A DNA stretch of 64,000 bases from Enterococcus lactis (GTDB taxonomy: Bacteria; Bacillota; Bacilli; Lactobacillales; Enterococcaceae), in the NCBI RefSeq assembly GCF_015751045.1, contig NZ_BNJW01000002.1:62001-126000 (forward strand), written 5' to 3'. Positions 1-8,665 of the stretch are shown one piece after another. How positions within the stretch are numbered: the first letter of the stretch is position 1; every line of letters begins with the position of its first letter. The notes below the pieces were generated by a model. It had not been told where the DNA came from. It did not search any database and was given only the letters and a program-made list of their open reading frames with translations. Made by a program: the position numbers and the translations under genes.

Positions 1-664
1 GCTCAAATGGTAATTGCGCAACAGCTTCGGCTGCTTTGTCCGGATCAACATCGCCGACAACAAAAATGTCAATTTGATCGTTCGCCATCATTTCTTGATA
101 GTAAGCCGCTAGCGAACGAGCAGTAATCTTGTCTAGTTCTTCCACTACGCCTAAACTTGGAATTTTTTGTTCCGGGCTGTTTTCAAAATAAAGTTCTTGC
201 AGTGCATAGGAAGCAAAAGTTTGTTTATCTTCCTTCAAACTTTCCAAATAGAGACGCAGATTGTTCTTTTCCAAGTCAAACGTCAACTGATCAAACTGTT
301 GATTTTTGATATTTGGATAAAATAAAACCTCTTTTAAAAAATCCACCGCTTGAGAGAAAAGGTTCGGATCATTGACATATTCGCCGTTCACAAAGCTGAT
401 TCCTGCGTTTAGCCAATGCAAGTTCCCTTTTTTCCTTACTGATAGTCCGAAGCTTGCACCATAAAGCTCAGCAAGTTTCGCACTTAACTTTGTCTGATCC
501 GGATAATTCAAACTATTTGTTTCCAGCATACTGCTGAGTAGTGAACGTTTTGTAATGACTTCTTGTTGCAGACGTGCAGTAAAACGGATAAAAATCCGAA
601 TCGTTTTGTATTGTTTTGTTGGTAAGACATGAAGATTCACGCCTTCTGCCAATTGATACACCAT
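1..664 (-). CDS. M16 (pitrilysin/insulinase-like) family protein, YfmF-like, partial
   Basis: The 3' part of the gene lies beyond the window edge; about 221 N-terminal residues are visible, starting MVYQLAEGVNLHVLPTKQY after a good AAAAGGAG ribosome-binding site. The protein resembles the N-terminal half of the non-catalytic member of the paired M16 proteins (YfmF/YfmH) of Bacillus and enterococci. Where an active M16 peptidase has HxxEH, this one reads SLLSSMLETNS, so the metal site is absent, as expected for the YfmF partner. An extended -10 (TGCTATACT, minus strand, 801-809) lies upstream with a structured leader between. The family call is fairly sure; substrate and role are unknown. Confidence 0.75.
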   Translation of the reverse strand, partial: MVYQLAEGVNLHVLPTKQYKTIRIFIRFTARLQQEVITKRSLLSSMLETNSLNYPDQTKLSAKLAELYGASFGLSVRKKGNLHWLNAGISFVNGEYVNDPNLFSQAVDFLKEVLFYPNIKNQQFDQLTFDLEKNNLRLYLESLKEDKQTFASYALQELYFENSPEQKIPSLGVVEELDKITARSLAAYYQEMMANDQIDIFVVGDVDPDKAAEAVAQLPFE

Positions 665-715
665 ATTTATATGCTCCTTTTCGTAGATGATTGCCTCTTA
701 CTCTTTTAGTAGGAC

Positions 716-776
716 AATCGGCCTTTTTTACTTATGCATCTGCTTGAAATATATAAGTACAGGCAATTCGCCGATT
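716..776 (-). promoter_or_regulatory. nested hairpin in the 5' leader of the M16-like gene
   Basis: Two nested perfect 7-bp inverted repeats: 716-722 (AATCGGC) with 770-776 (GCCGATT), enclosing 729-735 (TACTTAT) with 753-759 (ATAAGTA). It lies between the extended -10 at 801-809 and the start codon at 664, so it would be in the mRNA leader. I recognise no riboswitch class. It could be a weak attenuator or mRNA-stabilising stem. Confidence 0.4.
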
Positions 777-800
777 TTTCTAAATGATGTTACACTTTAT

Positions 801-809
801 AGTATAGCA
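801..809 (-). promoter_or_regulatory. extended -10 promoter element of the M16-like gene
   Basis: Read on the minus strand as TGCTATACT, an extended -10 (TGn plus TATACT). A weak TTGATA -35-like hexamer lies further upstream, but the spacing is short. The start codon is about 137 nt downstream. Confidence 0.45.
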
Positions 810-914
810 TAGAAGTTTTTTATCAAAAGGGACAGACGGCTAAAAGCGTATATCGTTTTTTTATTTTTTATTTTTCGATATACTAAAGACATACAAAAGA
901 AGGGAGGGTCATTC

Positions 915-1376
915 ATGATCAAAGAATTCAGAGAGTTCATCATGCGTGGTGATGTCTTGGATCTTGCTGTCGGTGTTGTTATCGGGAGTGCGTTTACAAG
1001 TATCGTAAACCAAGTGGTACAAGGATTAATCACTCCGCTAATTGGTTGGATTGTCGCTATGATCACAGGAACTTCTGATTTAGAAGGAGCACTTTCAATT
1101 CTTGACTGGTCGCCGACAAAAGGTGTCACATTTGCGTTTGGTAACGTTATTAGTGCTATCATTACATTCCTGATTACTGGTTTTGTCTTATTCTTAGTTG
1201 TCAAAGCGGCAAACCGTGCGAAGAATTTACGCGCCAAAGAAGCAGAAGAAGAAGTGGAAGAAACACCTACTGCAGAAGATTATCTTAGTGACATACGCGA
1301 TCTTCTTGCCAAACAAGTGGCAGAAGACAATACGCATCCGGTAGAGCAAACAAATCTTTCAGATACTTCTAAATAA
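915..1376 (+). CDS. mscL: Large-conductance mechanosensitive channel MscL
   Basis: 153 residues beginning MIKEFREFIMRGDVLDLAVG, the conserved amphipathic N-terminal helix and start of TM1 of MscL. Two membrane segments are visible (about residues 15-45 and 70-100), followed by an acidic Glu-rich linker and a C-terminal helix. The protein is slightly longer than many MscL proteins because of that linker. The channel is a homopentamer in the cytoplasmic membrane that opens under tension to release solutes during hypo-osmotic shock. A strong AGGGAGG site precedes the ATG. It is monocistronic, ending at a symmetrical terminator. Confidence 0.97.
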   Translation: MIKEFREFIMRGDVLDLAVGVVIGSAFTSIVNQVVQGLITPLIGWIVAMITGTSDLEGALSILDWSPTKGVTFAFGNVISAIITFLITGFVLFLVVKAANRAKNLRAKEAEEEVEETPTAEDYLSDIRDLLAKQVAEDNTHPVEQTNLSDTSK

Positions 1377-1380
1377 TGAA

Positions 1381-1434
1381 GAATCTAAAAAAAAGAAAGC
1401 CGATTTTCAGTGTCGGCTTTCTTTTTTTAGATTC
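1381..1434. terminator. bidirectional terminator between mscL and the acetyltransferase gene
   Basis: A near-perfect inverted repeat with arms of about 22 nt: GAATCT, an A-run, then GAAAGCCGA, a short loop, and the mirror image with a T-run. It serves mscL on the plus strand and the convergent gene on the minus strand. Confidence 0.9.
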
Positions 1435-1881
1435 TTAACTTGTTACCTGTTCTTTTTTCATGTCGATATGCGGAATATCATCTTCCAAATACACATCTGA
1501 GATTGCCTTGAATCCAAAAGACTCATAAAAGGCCTGTAGATATTCTTGTGCACCGATCACAATTGGTTTTTCTGGAAATTTTTTCTGGATCATGTTGATC
1601 GTTTCTTGGACAATCTTTCTTCCTAAGCCGTCTTTACGGTTATTTTGATGAACAAGAACGCGACCAAAATGGATGCTCTCTGCTTCTTCATATACCCGCG
1701 TGTAGGCAAGGATCTTCCCATCAGTATCTTGGAAATACGTATGCCAAGCTTGTCCATCGATATCATCAACTTCTTGATAAGGGCACTGTTGCTCCACAAC
1801 AAAGACTGCAATCCGTTCTTTGACGATTGCATAAAACTCTGCTGTCGACAATTCTTCAAATTTCTTTACTTGGTATTCCAC
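1435..1881 (-). CDS. GNAT family N-acetyltransferase, ElaA-like
   Basis: A compact GNAT domain of about 148 residues. It contains VFVVEQQCPYQEVDDIDGQA, matching the ElaA subfamily, and an acetyl-CoA loop around RKDGLGRKIV. Substrate unknown. An upstream ATG at 1932 in the same frame was not chosen because AGGAGG sits ten bases before a GTG at 1881, which gives the usual ElaA-length protein starting VEYQVKKF. The gene is convergent with mscL. Confidence 0.85.
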   Translation of the reverse strand: MEYQVKKFEELSTAEFYAIVKERIAVFVVEQQCPYQEVDDIDGQAWHTYFQDTDGKILAYTRVYEEAESIHFGRVLVHQNNRKDGLGRKIVQETINMIQKKFPEKPIVIGAQEYLQAFYESFGFKAISDVYLEDDIPHIDMKKEQVTS

Positions 1882-1930
1882 TAAGTAAACGCCTCCTACT
1901 TTTTTATTATTAGCATACCGATTCATACAC

Positions 1931-1975
1931 AAAAAAGCAAACGAACCTTACGAATCTCAGGCTCGTTTGCTTTTT
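1931..1975 (-). terminator. rho-independent terminator after veg
   Basis: The minus strand reads an A-run, GCAAACGAGCC, a loop, GGTTCGTTTGC and a T-run. The hairpin starts inside the veg stop codon region and lies between veg and the acetyltransferase gene. Confidence 0.85.
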
Positions 1976-2219
1976 AAACTGCTTCAGTTAAAAATTCGAT
2001 CTCAACTGTCCGAGTAAGTACATCTGAATAGCTGTAAGATACTCGTTCAAAAGAATTTTCTTCAGGATCCAAGTCAACAACGAATACTGAAGGATAGGTT
2101 TCTGTTAAAACGCCGCGGCGTTCTGTTTGACGCTTTCTTCCTGTCTGAGCAACCAACATGATTGGGCTGCCGATACGACCTTCTAAATCTTTCTTGATTG
2201 AAGCTAAAGTTGTTGGCAT
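1974..2219 (-). CDS. veg: Veg family protein
   Basis: 81 residues starting MPTTLASIKKDLEGRIGSPI, then RKRQTERRGVLTETYPSVFV, which is characteristic of the small Gram-positive Veg protein (linked to biofilm and sporulation phenotypes in Bacillus). It is a small beta-rich protein with no catalytic motif. The start was set at 2219 because GAGGTGA lies five bases upstream; the in-frame codon at 2240 has no ribosome-binding site. It is transcribed alone and ends in a strong terminator. Confidence 0.92.
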   Translation of the reverse strand: MPTTLASIKKDLEGRIGSPIMLVAQTGRKRQTERRGVLTETYPSVFVVDLDPEENSFERVSYSYSDVLTRTVEIEFLTEAV

Positions 2220-2333
2220 ACAGTTCACCTCTATTACCAACTATACCACATATTTTTAAAATTTTCAAGTTTACCATAAAAAAAAAAGAAATGCAATAAA
2301 AATAAATAAGAAGCTCATTAAGATTTTTCTAAA

Positions 2334-2912
2334 TTATTCCTCATTATAAAATTTCAAGTGTTTTTTTATTTTGAGTTTTACCCTTCCATATGCACTCATC
2401 ACTTGCTTGTGATCCATTGACAAACATTCAGCCATCTCCGCAAAATCAACCCCTTGCATGTAATAATGAAAAATTTGTGCTTCTTTTTTTAAAAATCGGA
2501 TCTCGCAATTTTCGATTGCTTCTTTTAATAAAAGATGCTGAATTGCTAAAGGTTCCTGCAAGGTGATCTCTGCTAAAAAATCTGGTCCTTCTGTCTCTAT
2601 TTTTTGGTCGATCGAGACTTCGTCTTTTTGGTCACGGCGCTTCAGCGCGTTCTGTTTTCTCAATAAAGAATAAATTTGATTGCTTATGATACTTTTATAA
2701 TAACTTCCAAAGCTGACTCCTTTGCTTTTTTCGTAAGTTCTCAATGCCTGATATAAAGCGATCCTCGCTTCTTGTTCCCAATCCTCAGTAACATAATTTC
2801 TTAAATAGTAAGTGTTTTTCAAACGTAGTAAGAGTGGAAAATATTTTTGATACAGGGCAGCAAATGCTTCTTCGTCACCATTACGTGCAGCGCGCAATAA
2901 CTCCTCAGACAT
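2334..2912 (-). CDS. sigH: RNA polymerase sigma-70 family factor, SigH-like
   Basis: 192 residues. Region 2 is visible around YLRNYVTEDWEQEARIALYQ and FGSYYKSIISNQIYSLLRKQ, with a C-terminal region 4-like helix-turn-helix (GVDFAEMAECLSMDHKQV). Position after yacP matches the conserved cysS-mrnC-rlmB-yacP-sigH order of Firmicutes, where SigH governs the competence/post-exponential programme. Its regulon in enterococci is poorly known. The ribosome-binding site GGAGGAA is buried in a perfect 13-bp hairpin (2919-2948), suggesting translational control. Identity as a sigma factor is secure; the gene symbol rests on synteny. Confidence 0.85.
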   Translation of the reverse strand: MSEELLRAARNGDEEAFAALYQKYFPLLLRLKNTYYLRNYVTEDWEQEARIALYQALRTYEKSKGVSFGSYYKSIISNQIYSLLRKQNALKRRDQKDEVSIDQKIETEGPDFLAEITLQEPLAIQHLLLKEAIENCEIRFLKKEAQIFHYYMQGVDFAEMAECLSMDHKQVMSAYGRVKLKIKKHLKFYNEE

Positions 2913-2918
2913 AAAATA

Positions 2919-2948
2919 ATTCCTCCATAAATTCGTTTATGGAGGAAT
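2919..2948 (-). promoter_or_regulatory. hairpin sequestering the sigH Shine-Dalgarno sequence
   Basis: The minus strand reads ATTCCTCCATAAA, CGAA, TTTATGGAGGAAT: a perfect 13-bp stem with a 4-nt loop. The 3' arm contains the sigH ribosome-binding site GGAGG, seven to eight bases before the ATG at 2912, and the 5' arm supplies the anti-SD CCTCC. No T-run follows, so it does not look like a terminator. Confidence 0.8.
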
Positions 2949-2988
2949 CTTATCATCAATGATTCATCGAACTGATTAGAACGATATG

Positions 2989-3519
2989 TTATTTATTTTT
3001 TCTCATTAAATCGTCCAATTTTTGGGACAATTTTTTTAACTGCTCTTCATTCCACGGAGAATTACGTCGGAAATCAACAAAATGCATATCTTTATTTTCT
3101 TGGGCTATTGTTTTTTCCGTTTTTTTAATCGTTTTATATAACTCGTAAGCAGAAGTTCGCAACGCCCCCTGAGAAAAAATCATCCACTGTTCTGCTAGGT
3201 CGCTTGTCGCCACTGTTACTTGTGTCAAACGATCATTCAGCTGCCCAGCGATTCTCTCGATATAACTGTCAGCCGTTTCATCTTCTTTCGTAAAAACAAC
3301 ATCCAACTGATATTTCCTATAATTTTGTTGGATGCCCGGTACTAATTGAGCATCGAAGACAACGATGACTTCCAGTCCTTCATATTTCGCATAATTTGAT
3401 AAACGATGCAAAAGAGCTTCTCTTGCATCTGCCATTTTGTCCTGCTTTTTAAGCTGGACCAGTTCCGGCCACGAACCGATCATATTGTAGCCATCTACAA
3501 TCAACAGCTGTTTTTTCAT
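2989..3519 (-). CDS. yacP: NYN-domain ribosome-associated ribonuclease, YacP/Rae1 family
   Basis: 176 residues. The N-terminus LLIVDGYNMIGSWPEL carries the first acidic residue of the NYN/PIN-like fold. Other acidic clusters are at VVFDAQLVPG, VVFTKEDETADSYIE and VATSDLAEQ. The Bacillus homologue (Rae1) cleaves mRNA in a translation-dependent way in the ribosomal A site. The start follows GGGGGAG, three bases after the rlmB stop, so it is cotranscribed and probably translationally coupled. Confidence 0.9.
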   Translation of the reverse strand: MKKQLLIVDGYNMIGSWPELVQLKKQDKMADAREALLHRLSNYAKYEGLEVIVVFDAQLVPGIQQNYRKYQLDVVFTKEDETADSYIERIAGQLNDRLTQVTVATSDLAEQWMIFSQGALRTSAYELYKTIKKTEKTIAQENKDMHFVDFRRNSPWNEEQLKKLSQKLDDLMRKNK

Positions 3520-3522
3520 GAC

Positions 3523-4383
3523 CTACTCCCCCTGACGTTGGGAAAAAGCCTGATACATCAGCAATCCAGCGGCAACACTGGCATTTAAACTTTGGACGTG
3601 CCCAGTCATTGGAATCGTCAGTAATTCATCCATTTCTTTTTTCAATCCTGGACTCATTCCTTTGCCTTCATTACCAATGACTAAAGCAATGGATCCTTTG
3701 GCATTCCATTTTTGGAAGTTTGTGCCGGTCATATCTGTGCCAAATACCCAAAATCCTATCTCTTTGAGCTGTTGCACAGCTTGTATCAAATTCGTCACAC
3801 GTGCAACAGGCACATATTCCACTGCACCAGTGGAAGTCTTTGTTACGATAGGCGTGATTCCAACTGCTCGGTGTTTTGGTATGATCACACCATCAACGCC
3901 ACTTGCGTCTGCTGTTCGTAAAATCGACCCAAAATTGTGTGGATCTTCGATACTATCCAAAATCAAAAAGAAGGGGTCTTCTTTTTTCTCTTTTGTTCGT
4001 TCAATCAGTTGGTCAAGGGATAAATATTCATAAGGTGTAATCGCAAGAACGACTCCTTGATGCACGCCATGATCGCTCAAAGTTTCTAATTTTTGTTTAG
4101 GGACCCATTTGACCGGTACAGCTTGCTCACGTGCGATTTCTTTCAGTTCTTCTACTTTTTCTCCTCGTGAATCTTCTTGAAGAAAGAGTTTATTCCCTCG
4201 CCCTTGTTGTAGCGCTTCTACTGCGGCATGGTGTCCAAAGACGAAATTATCTTCTAATGCTTCTTCATTTTGATCAGAAACTGACTGATTTCGTCCAGTT
4301 TGCTTTTTATTTGGATATCTATTTTGTTTTTTGTCTTCAAATCCACGTTTCGATTGATGTTTGTTTGTTCTTTCTTTACCCAT
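3523..4383 (-). CDS. rlmB: 23S rRNA 2'-O-methyltransferase, TrmH/RlmB family
   Basis: 286 residues: a basic, disordered N-terminus (about 1-40), a substrate-binding domain from [12 protein letters not shown], and the SPOUT methyltransferase domain with knot motifs [37 protein letters not shown] and [19 protein letters not shown]. RlmB methylates G2251 of 23S rRNA in E. coli using S-adenosylmethionine. The ATG at 4383 overlaps the end of mrnC. Upstream in-frame TTG and GTG codons are possible but less likely. Confidence 0.92.
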   Translation of the reverse strand: MGKERTNKHQSKRGFEDKKQNRYPNKKQTGRNQSVSDQNEEALEDNFVFGHHAAVEALQQGRGNKLFLQEDSRGEKVEELKEIAREQAVPVKWVPKQKLETLSDHGVHQGVVLAITPYEYLSLDQLIERTKEKKEDPFFLILDSIEDPHNFGSILRTADASGVDGVIIPKHRAVGITPIVTKTSTGAVEYVPVARVTNLIQAVQQLKEIGFWVFGTDMTGTNFQKWNAKGSIALVIGNEGKGMSPGLKKEMDELLTIPMTGHVQSLNASVAAGLLMYQAFSQRQGE

Positions 4384-4771
4384 TTTTTTCACCAACTTTC
4401 TGAATACACCAGCGGATCAATTCTTCCATCCGCTCGGTTTGTTTTGTCAAATGCAGATAACCCATCAGTGCTTCGAACCCTGTTGCGACCCGGTAAGTCG
4501 TAACGTCAGCATTTTTTGCACTCGTATGGCTTTTGGCATTTCTTCCTCTGCGATAATAAAGCTCTTCTTCTTCTGTCAAAAGATGTTCCTCCAGCATTTG
4601 CTGAATCAAAAAAGCTTGTGCATTCGCAGAAACATAATTCGTTGCCGCACGATGCAGCTTATTGGGTTTTGTTTCTCCTTGATCGATCAGGTGGTCGCGA
4701 ACATAGATTTCGTAAATCGCATCTCCCACGTAAGCCAAGGCTAAACCGTTCAATTGTGTGTAATCTCTCAT
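4376..4771 (-). CDS. mrnC: Mini-ribonuclease III
   Basis: About 131 residues. [20 protein letters not shown] is the diagnostic start of the RNase III catalytic domain, carrying the acidic GDA(I/V)xE motif. No double-stranded RNA-binding domain follows, as is typical of Mini-III, which processes 23S rRNA precursors. The ATG at 4771 overlaps the cysS stop as ATGA with GGAGAAGAG upstream; an ATG at 4786 (MEKRS) with AAGGAA before it is also possible. The 3' end overlaps rlmB by 8 nt. Confidence 0.92.
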   Translation of the reverse strand: MRDYTQLNGLALAYVGDAIYEIYVRDHLIDQGETKPNKLHRAATNYVSANAQAFLIQQMLEEHLLTEEEELYYRRGRNAKSHTSAKNADVTTYRVATGFEALMGYLHLTKQTERMEELIRWCIQKVGEKNG

Positions 4772-6180
4772 GCTTCTCTTCTCCATCGGGTTCCTTGGGG
4801 TGTATCTTCTAATAAGATCCCTTTTTCTTTCAACAAATCACGGATTTCGTCGCTTCGGGCAAAATCACGATTGCTTCTTGCTTGATTTCGTTCTTCGATC
4901 AATTGTTCAATCTCTTCATCCAATAATTCTTCTGCTGTAAATAAAATACCGAAGATCGAAAGCCATTGCGAGAATAAAGCTTCTCCCTGTGCCAAGACAG
5001 TGGCAGAAACTTCCGGCTGGTCTAGATAAGTGTTCAGCCATTTAGCAAGCTCATAGACCACTGTGATCCCATTTGCTGCATTAAAATCATCGTCCATTTC
5101 TTCGATGAATCGCTGTTCCAAATTTTCTAACAAAGCGATTTTATCCGCATCATCTGCCAAATTCTCTGAGGCAGTTTCTTGGCGGAATTTCAAATTGTCA
5201 AACGTATTCTTCAGTCGTTGTAAATTGGTGGCTGCTTCTTTCATCGTCGTTTCACTGTAACGGATCGGACGACGGTATTGTGTGGTCGCCATGAAGAAGC
5301 GCAAGACTTGTGGATCGACGTTTTGGATCATTTCATGCACAGTGATGAAATTCCCTAGAGATTTACTCATTTTTTCATCGTCTTCGCCAATCGTTACATA
5401 GCCATTGTGCATCCAGTAATTAGCGAATTTTTTCCCTGTTTTCGCTTCACTTTGTGCGATTTCATTTTCGTGATGAGGAAATTCCAAATCTTGCCCGCCA
5501 CCATGGATATCGATCGTTTCGCCTAAATGTTTTGTTGCCATGACGGAACATTCGATGTGCCAACCGGGACGTCCTTTGCCCCATGGCGAATCCCAAGAAA
5601 TCTCGCCTGGTTTTGCTTGTTTCCATAAAGCGAAATCTAATGGGTCTTCTTTTTGCTGCTGTTCTTCACCAGTACGCTGACTTGCGCCGACTTCCAATTC
5701 ATCGATGGATTGGTCACTTAATTTCCCATAGTTTTCAAATTTACGGGTACGGTAATACACATCACCTGAAGATTCATAAGCATAGCCTTTTTCAACCAAC
5801 ACTTGAATAAATGCTAAAATATCTGGCATATGGTCCATGACTCTGGGATGCAGTGTAGCAGGCTCGACATTCAACGCTTTCGTATCTTCTTCAAATGCTC
5901 GGATGAAACGATCAGCGACTTCTGGTGCTGTGATGCCTAATTCGTTTGCTGTACGGATGATTTTATCGTCTACATCCGTGAAATTCGATACAAAATCGAC
6001 TTTATAGCCTCGATATTCAAAATAGCGTCGAATCGTATCGAAAGCAATGGTACTACGAGCATTTCCGATATGGATATAATTATACACAGTCGGTCCGCAG
6101 ACATACATACCGACATGTCCCTTTTGTATAGGGATGAATTCTTCTTTTTTTCTGGTCAATGTATTGTAGATTTTTATCAT
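4768..6180 (-). CDS. cysS: Cysteinyl-tRNA synthetase
   Basis: 470 residues, the normal length. The class I HIGH motif is HIGNARS in [17 protein letters not shown]. Zinc ligands include C28 (YVCGPTVYN) and the GWHIECSVM and HHENEIAQ segments, and KMSKS reads [10 protein letters not shown]. It charges tRNA-Cys. The ATG overlaps the cysE stop by 4 nt (ATGA), so both genes lie under the upstream cysteine T-box, coupling cysteine synthesis to tRNA-Cys charging. Confidence 0.98.
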   Translation of the reverse strand: MIKIYNTLTRKKEEFIPIQKGHVGMYVCGPTVYNYIHIGNARSTIAFDTIRRYFEYRGYKVDFVSNFTDVDDKIIRTANELGITAPEVADRFIRAFEEDTKALNVEPATLHPRVMDHMPDILAFIQVLVEKGYAYESSGDVYYRTRKFENYGKLSDQSIDELEVGASQRTGEEQQQKEDPLDFALWKQAKPGEISWDSPWGKGRPGWHIECSVMATKHLGETIDIHGGGQDLEFPHHENEIAQSEAKTGKKFANYWMHNGYVTIGEDDEKMSKSLGNFITVHEMIQNVDPQVLRFFMATTQYRRPIRYSETTMKEAATNLQRLKNTFDNLKFRQETASENLADDADKIALLENLEQRFIEEMDDDFNAANGITVVYELAKWLNTYLDQPEVSATVLAQGEALFSQWLSIFGILFTAEELLDEEIEQLIEERNQARSNRDFARSDEIRDLLKEKGILLEDTPQGTRWRREA

Positions 6181-6713
6181 TCTGATCTCCTCACTTTTTC
6201 TCCTTTGATTCGAACGACTTTTGCTGGTACTCCTACCGCTGTAGCATCGTCTGGAACATCTTTCAACACAACGGCACCTGCACCGATTTTTGCGTTTTTT
6301 CCGATCGTTACCGGTCCTAATATCTGCGCATTCGCAGAGAGCATGGCTCCTTGTTTGACCGTTGGATGTCTTTTACCTGTTTCTTTTCCCGTACCGCCTA
6401 ATGTTACGCCATGGAACAAAATCACATCATCCTCGATTTCTGCAGTTTCGCCAATGACGATCCCCATTCCATGGTCGATGAACACACCTGTTCCAATCGT
6501 TGCTCCTGGATGGATTTCAACACCTGTCAGGAATCGCCAAAATTGAGCATTGATCTTCGCCAATAAAAAGAGCCGATGCTGATATAAAAAATGAGAGAAA
6601 CGATGCCAAAACAAGGCATGAAAACCAGGATAGGTCAAAACGATCTCCGCTGTCGAACGTGCAGCCGGATCGTTTCTCTTTGCTGCATCAATCGCTCGGG
6701 CAAACCAACTCAT
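6177..6713 (-). CDS. cysE: Serine O-acetyltransferase
   Basis: 178 residues, the short Gram-positive form. The left-handed beta-helix hexapeptide repeats are clear ([40 protein letters not shown]), with catalytic His in IDHGMG and [10 protein letters not shown]-like [11 protein letters not shown]. It makes O-acetylserine from serine and acetyl-CoA, the first step of cysteine synthesis. The start at 6713 (MSWFARAID) follows AAGGAG. The frame stays open further upstream only because it runs into the T-box leader. Confidence 0.95.
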   Translation of the reverse strand: MSWFARAIDAAKRNDPAARSTAEIVLTYPGFHALFWHRFSHFLYQHRLFLLAKINAQFWRFLTGVEIHPGATIGTGVFIDHGMGIVIGETAEIEDDVILFHGVTLGGTGKETGKRHPTVKQGAMLSANAQILGPVTIGKNAKIGAGAVVLKDVPDDATAVGVPAKVVRIKGEKVRRSE

Positions 6714-6734
6714 GACTTTCCACTCCTTTCGTAA

Positions 6735-7025
6735 GTATTTTATGTAGGAAAACAGCTTCTTATAAAGAAAAGAAGCGCCTTTTAAATAAGTTTCCTTATC
6801 AAAAGACGCTTTCCGCGTGGTTCCACTTTTCTTCATAATCAATGATTATCTCTGACAGCTAACGCCTGTTATACGTTCTTGGCTACTTCGTTTCCTGTAA
6901 AACAGTTTTTCCTGTTTTCTGTGTTTTCGCCAAGACCACTCCCAGAGGCATTTCGGCAACCATTCATTGATACCTTGCACCACCCGGTATCTCTCTTGTA
7001 ATGATCAGCTGCTTACTTTTTTCTG
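6735..7025 (-). ncRNA. T-box riboswitch, cysteine-specific, upstream of cysE-cysS
   Basis: The T-box core reads GTGGAACCACGCG on the minus strand (6814-6826). It is followed by a terminator with stem GCGTCTTTT / AAAAGGCGC (about 6765-6811) and a T-rich tail. Upstream is a Stem I-like region with an AGAGAG motif and a candidate specifier loop CCGAAATGCCTCTG, where TGC (6948-6950) is a cysteine codon. This matches T-box control of cysES in Bacillus. The exact 5' end is not defined; it begins just after the gltX stop. Confidence 0.88.
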
Positions 7026-7035
7026 TTCATCGTGT

Positions 7036-8496
7036 TTAGTTCAGTACTTGATTTAAATGTGCTAATGATTTTTCACGACCAAGCAATTCGATCGTTTCAG
7101 GCAATTCTGGGCCATGCATTTGTCCTGATACAGCTACACGGATCGGCATGAAAAGATTTTTCCCTTTTACGCCAGTTTCTTTTTGAACAGCTTTGATGGC
7201 AGCTTTTACAGTTGGAGCATCTACTACTTCCATTTGTTCTAGCTGTGCTTTAAATGCGTGGAGAACAGTAGGAACTGTTTCACCAGCAAGTACTTCTTTT
7301 GCTGCTTCATTCAATACAGGATGTTCATTGAAAAATAGCGTAGACAGATCAACGATTTCTGCAGCATAGCTCATTTGAGGTTGATACAGGCTAACGATCT
7401 TCTTCACCCATTCGATTGTCTTTTCATCTGGGTTTTCTGCTACACGTCCATCAGCGATTAGATAAGGCAGACACATGTCAGTAAATGCATCTAGATCCAT
7501 TGCTTTGATGTAATGGTTGTTTACCCATTGCAGTTTTTTCGCATCGAAAGCTGCGGGTGATTTACTTAGGCGTTTTGGATCGAACATTTTGATCAATTCT
7601 TGGTGGGCGAAGATTTCGTCTTCACCCACAGGTGACCAGCCCAATAATGCGATAAAGTTGAACATTGCATCTGGTAAATAACCTAATTCGCGATATTGTT
7701 CGATAAATTGTAAGATTGATTCGTCACGTTTGCTTAGTTTTTTGCCTGTTTCACTGTTGATGATCAACGTCATATGTCCGAATGTTGGTGGCGTCCAGCC
7801 AAATGCTTCATAGATCATCAGTTGTTTTGGTGTATTGGCAATATGGTCATCTCCACGTAAAACGTGAGTGATTTTCATCAAATGGTCATCGACCGCAACA
7901 GCAAAGTTATAGGTTGGCATACCATCGCGTTTTTGGATGACAAAGTCGCCGCCGATATTATCGGATTCGAACGAAATAGCGCCTTTTACCATATCTGTAA
8001 ATGCGTATTCTGTATTGCGAGGCACACGGAAACGTACAACAGATTCTAGACCTTGTGCTTCTTTTTCTGCTTGTTCTTCAGGTGTCAAGTTCGCACATGT
8101 TCCTGCGTAATGAGGCATTTCTCCTCTTACGCGTTGTGCTTCCCGTTCTGCTTCTAATTCTTCTTCTGTGCAATAGCATTTGTATGCTCGATTGCTAGCA
8201 AGTAACTGATCAATCAGCGGTTGATAGATTTCTTTACGTTCAGATTGACGGTAAGGGCCGTATTCTCCAGGATTTTCAGGAGATTCATCCCAATCCATTC
8301 CCAACCAAGCAAGGTTTTCCAACTGGCTTTTTTCGCCATCTTCGATATTACGTTTTTGGTCAGTATCCTCAATACGAATAATAAAGTCTCCATCATTGTG
8401 GCGGGCAAACAAATAATTGAACAATGCAGTTCTTGCATTTCCAATATGCAGGTGCCCAGTTGGACTTGGTGCATAGCGTACGCGTACTTTCGTCAT
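7036..8496 (-). CDS. gltX: Glutamyl-tRNA synthetase
   Basis: 486 residues, full length. The HIGH motif is [17 protein letters not shown], and the KMSKS equivalent is KLSKRDES (bacterial GltX usually has KLSKR). The zinc-region cysteines appear as [13 protein letters not shown]. The C-terminal anticodon-binding helical domain is present. As a non-discriminating-type enzyme in Firmicutes it charges tRNA-Glu and, with GatCAB, usually tRNA-Gln. It sits upstream of the cysE T-box, as in Bacillus. Confidence 0.97.
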   Translation of the reverse strand: MTKVRVRYAPSPTGHLHIGNARTALFNYLFARHNDGDFIIRIEDTDQKRNIEDGEKSQLENLAWLGMDWDESPENPGEYGPYRQSERKEIYQPLIDQLLASNRAYKCYCTEEELEAEREAQRVRGEMPHYAGTCANLTPEEQAEKEAQGLESVVRFRVPRNTEYAFTDMVKGAISFESDNIGGDFVIQKRDGMPTYNFAVAVDDHLMKITHVLRGDDHIANTPKQLMIYEAFGWTPPTFGHMTLIINSETGKKLSKRDESILQFIEQYRELGYLPDAMFNFIALLGWSPVGEDEIFAHQELIKMFDPKRLSKSPAAFDAKKLQWVNNHYIKAMDLDAFTDMCLPYLIADGRVAENPDEKTIEWVKKIVSLYQPQMSYAAEIVDLSTLFFNEHPVLNEAAKEVLAGETVPTVLHAFKAQLEQMEVVDAPTVKAAIKAVQKETGVKGKNLFMPIRVAVSGQMHGPELPETIELLGREKSLAHLNQVLN

Positions 8497-8611
8497 TTTC
8501 TTCCTCTTCTTTCAAACTAGACTTTGACTAACAGTAAAAATTCCGTCAGTTACGGCTTCTCAAATATCATTTATTTAAAGCCACTCAGCACAAATTTTAC
8601 CTTTTCTAAGG

Positions 8612-8660
8612 TAAATAGTAAAGCCAACTGGTTGAATTTCCTTACCAGTTGGCTGAATTT
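8612..8660 (-). terminator. probable terminator between yacL and gltX
   Basis: Perfect 10-bp stem AGCCAACTGG / CCAGTTGGCT (8622-8631 with 8645-8654) just after the yacL stop. The minus-strand tail (TTACTATTTACC) is only moderately T-rich, so termination may be partial. Confidence 0.5.
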
Positions 8661-8665
8661 CTTTT

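Noticed and set aside
797-1237. A 146-codon minus-strand frame across mscL
   Set aside because: Antisense shadow of a clear mscL gene; no ribosome-binding site and low-complexity content.
2919-2948. Rho-independent terminator between yacP and sigH
   Set aside because: No T-run follows the stem, and the 3' arm is itself the sigH Shine-Dalgarno sequence at correct spacing.
6714-6842. N-terminal extension of CysE
   Set aside because: The open frame runs through the T-box core and terminator. The consensus ribosome-binding site and the normal CysE start are at 6713.
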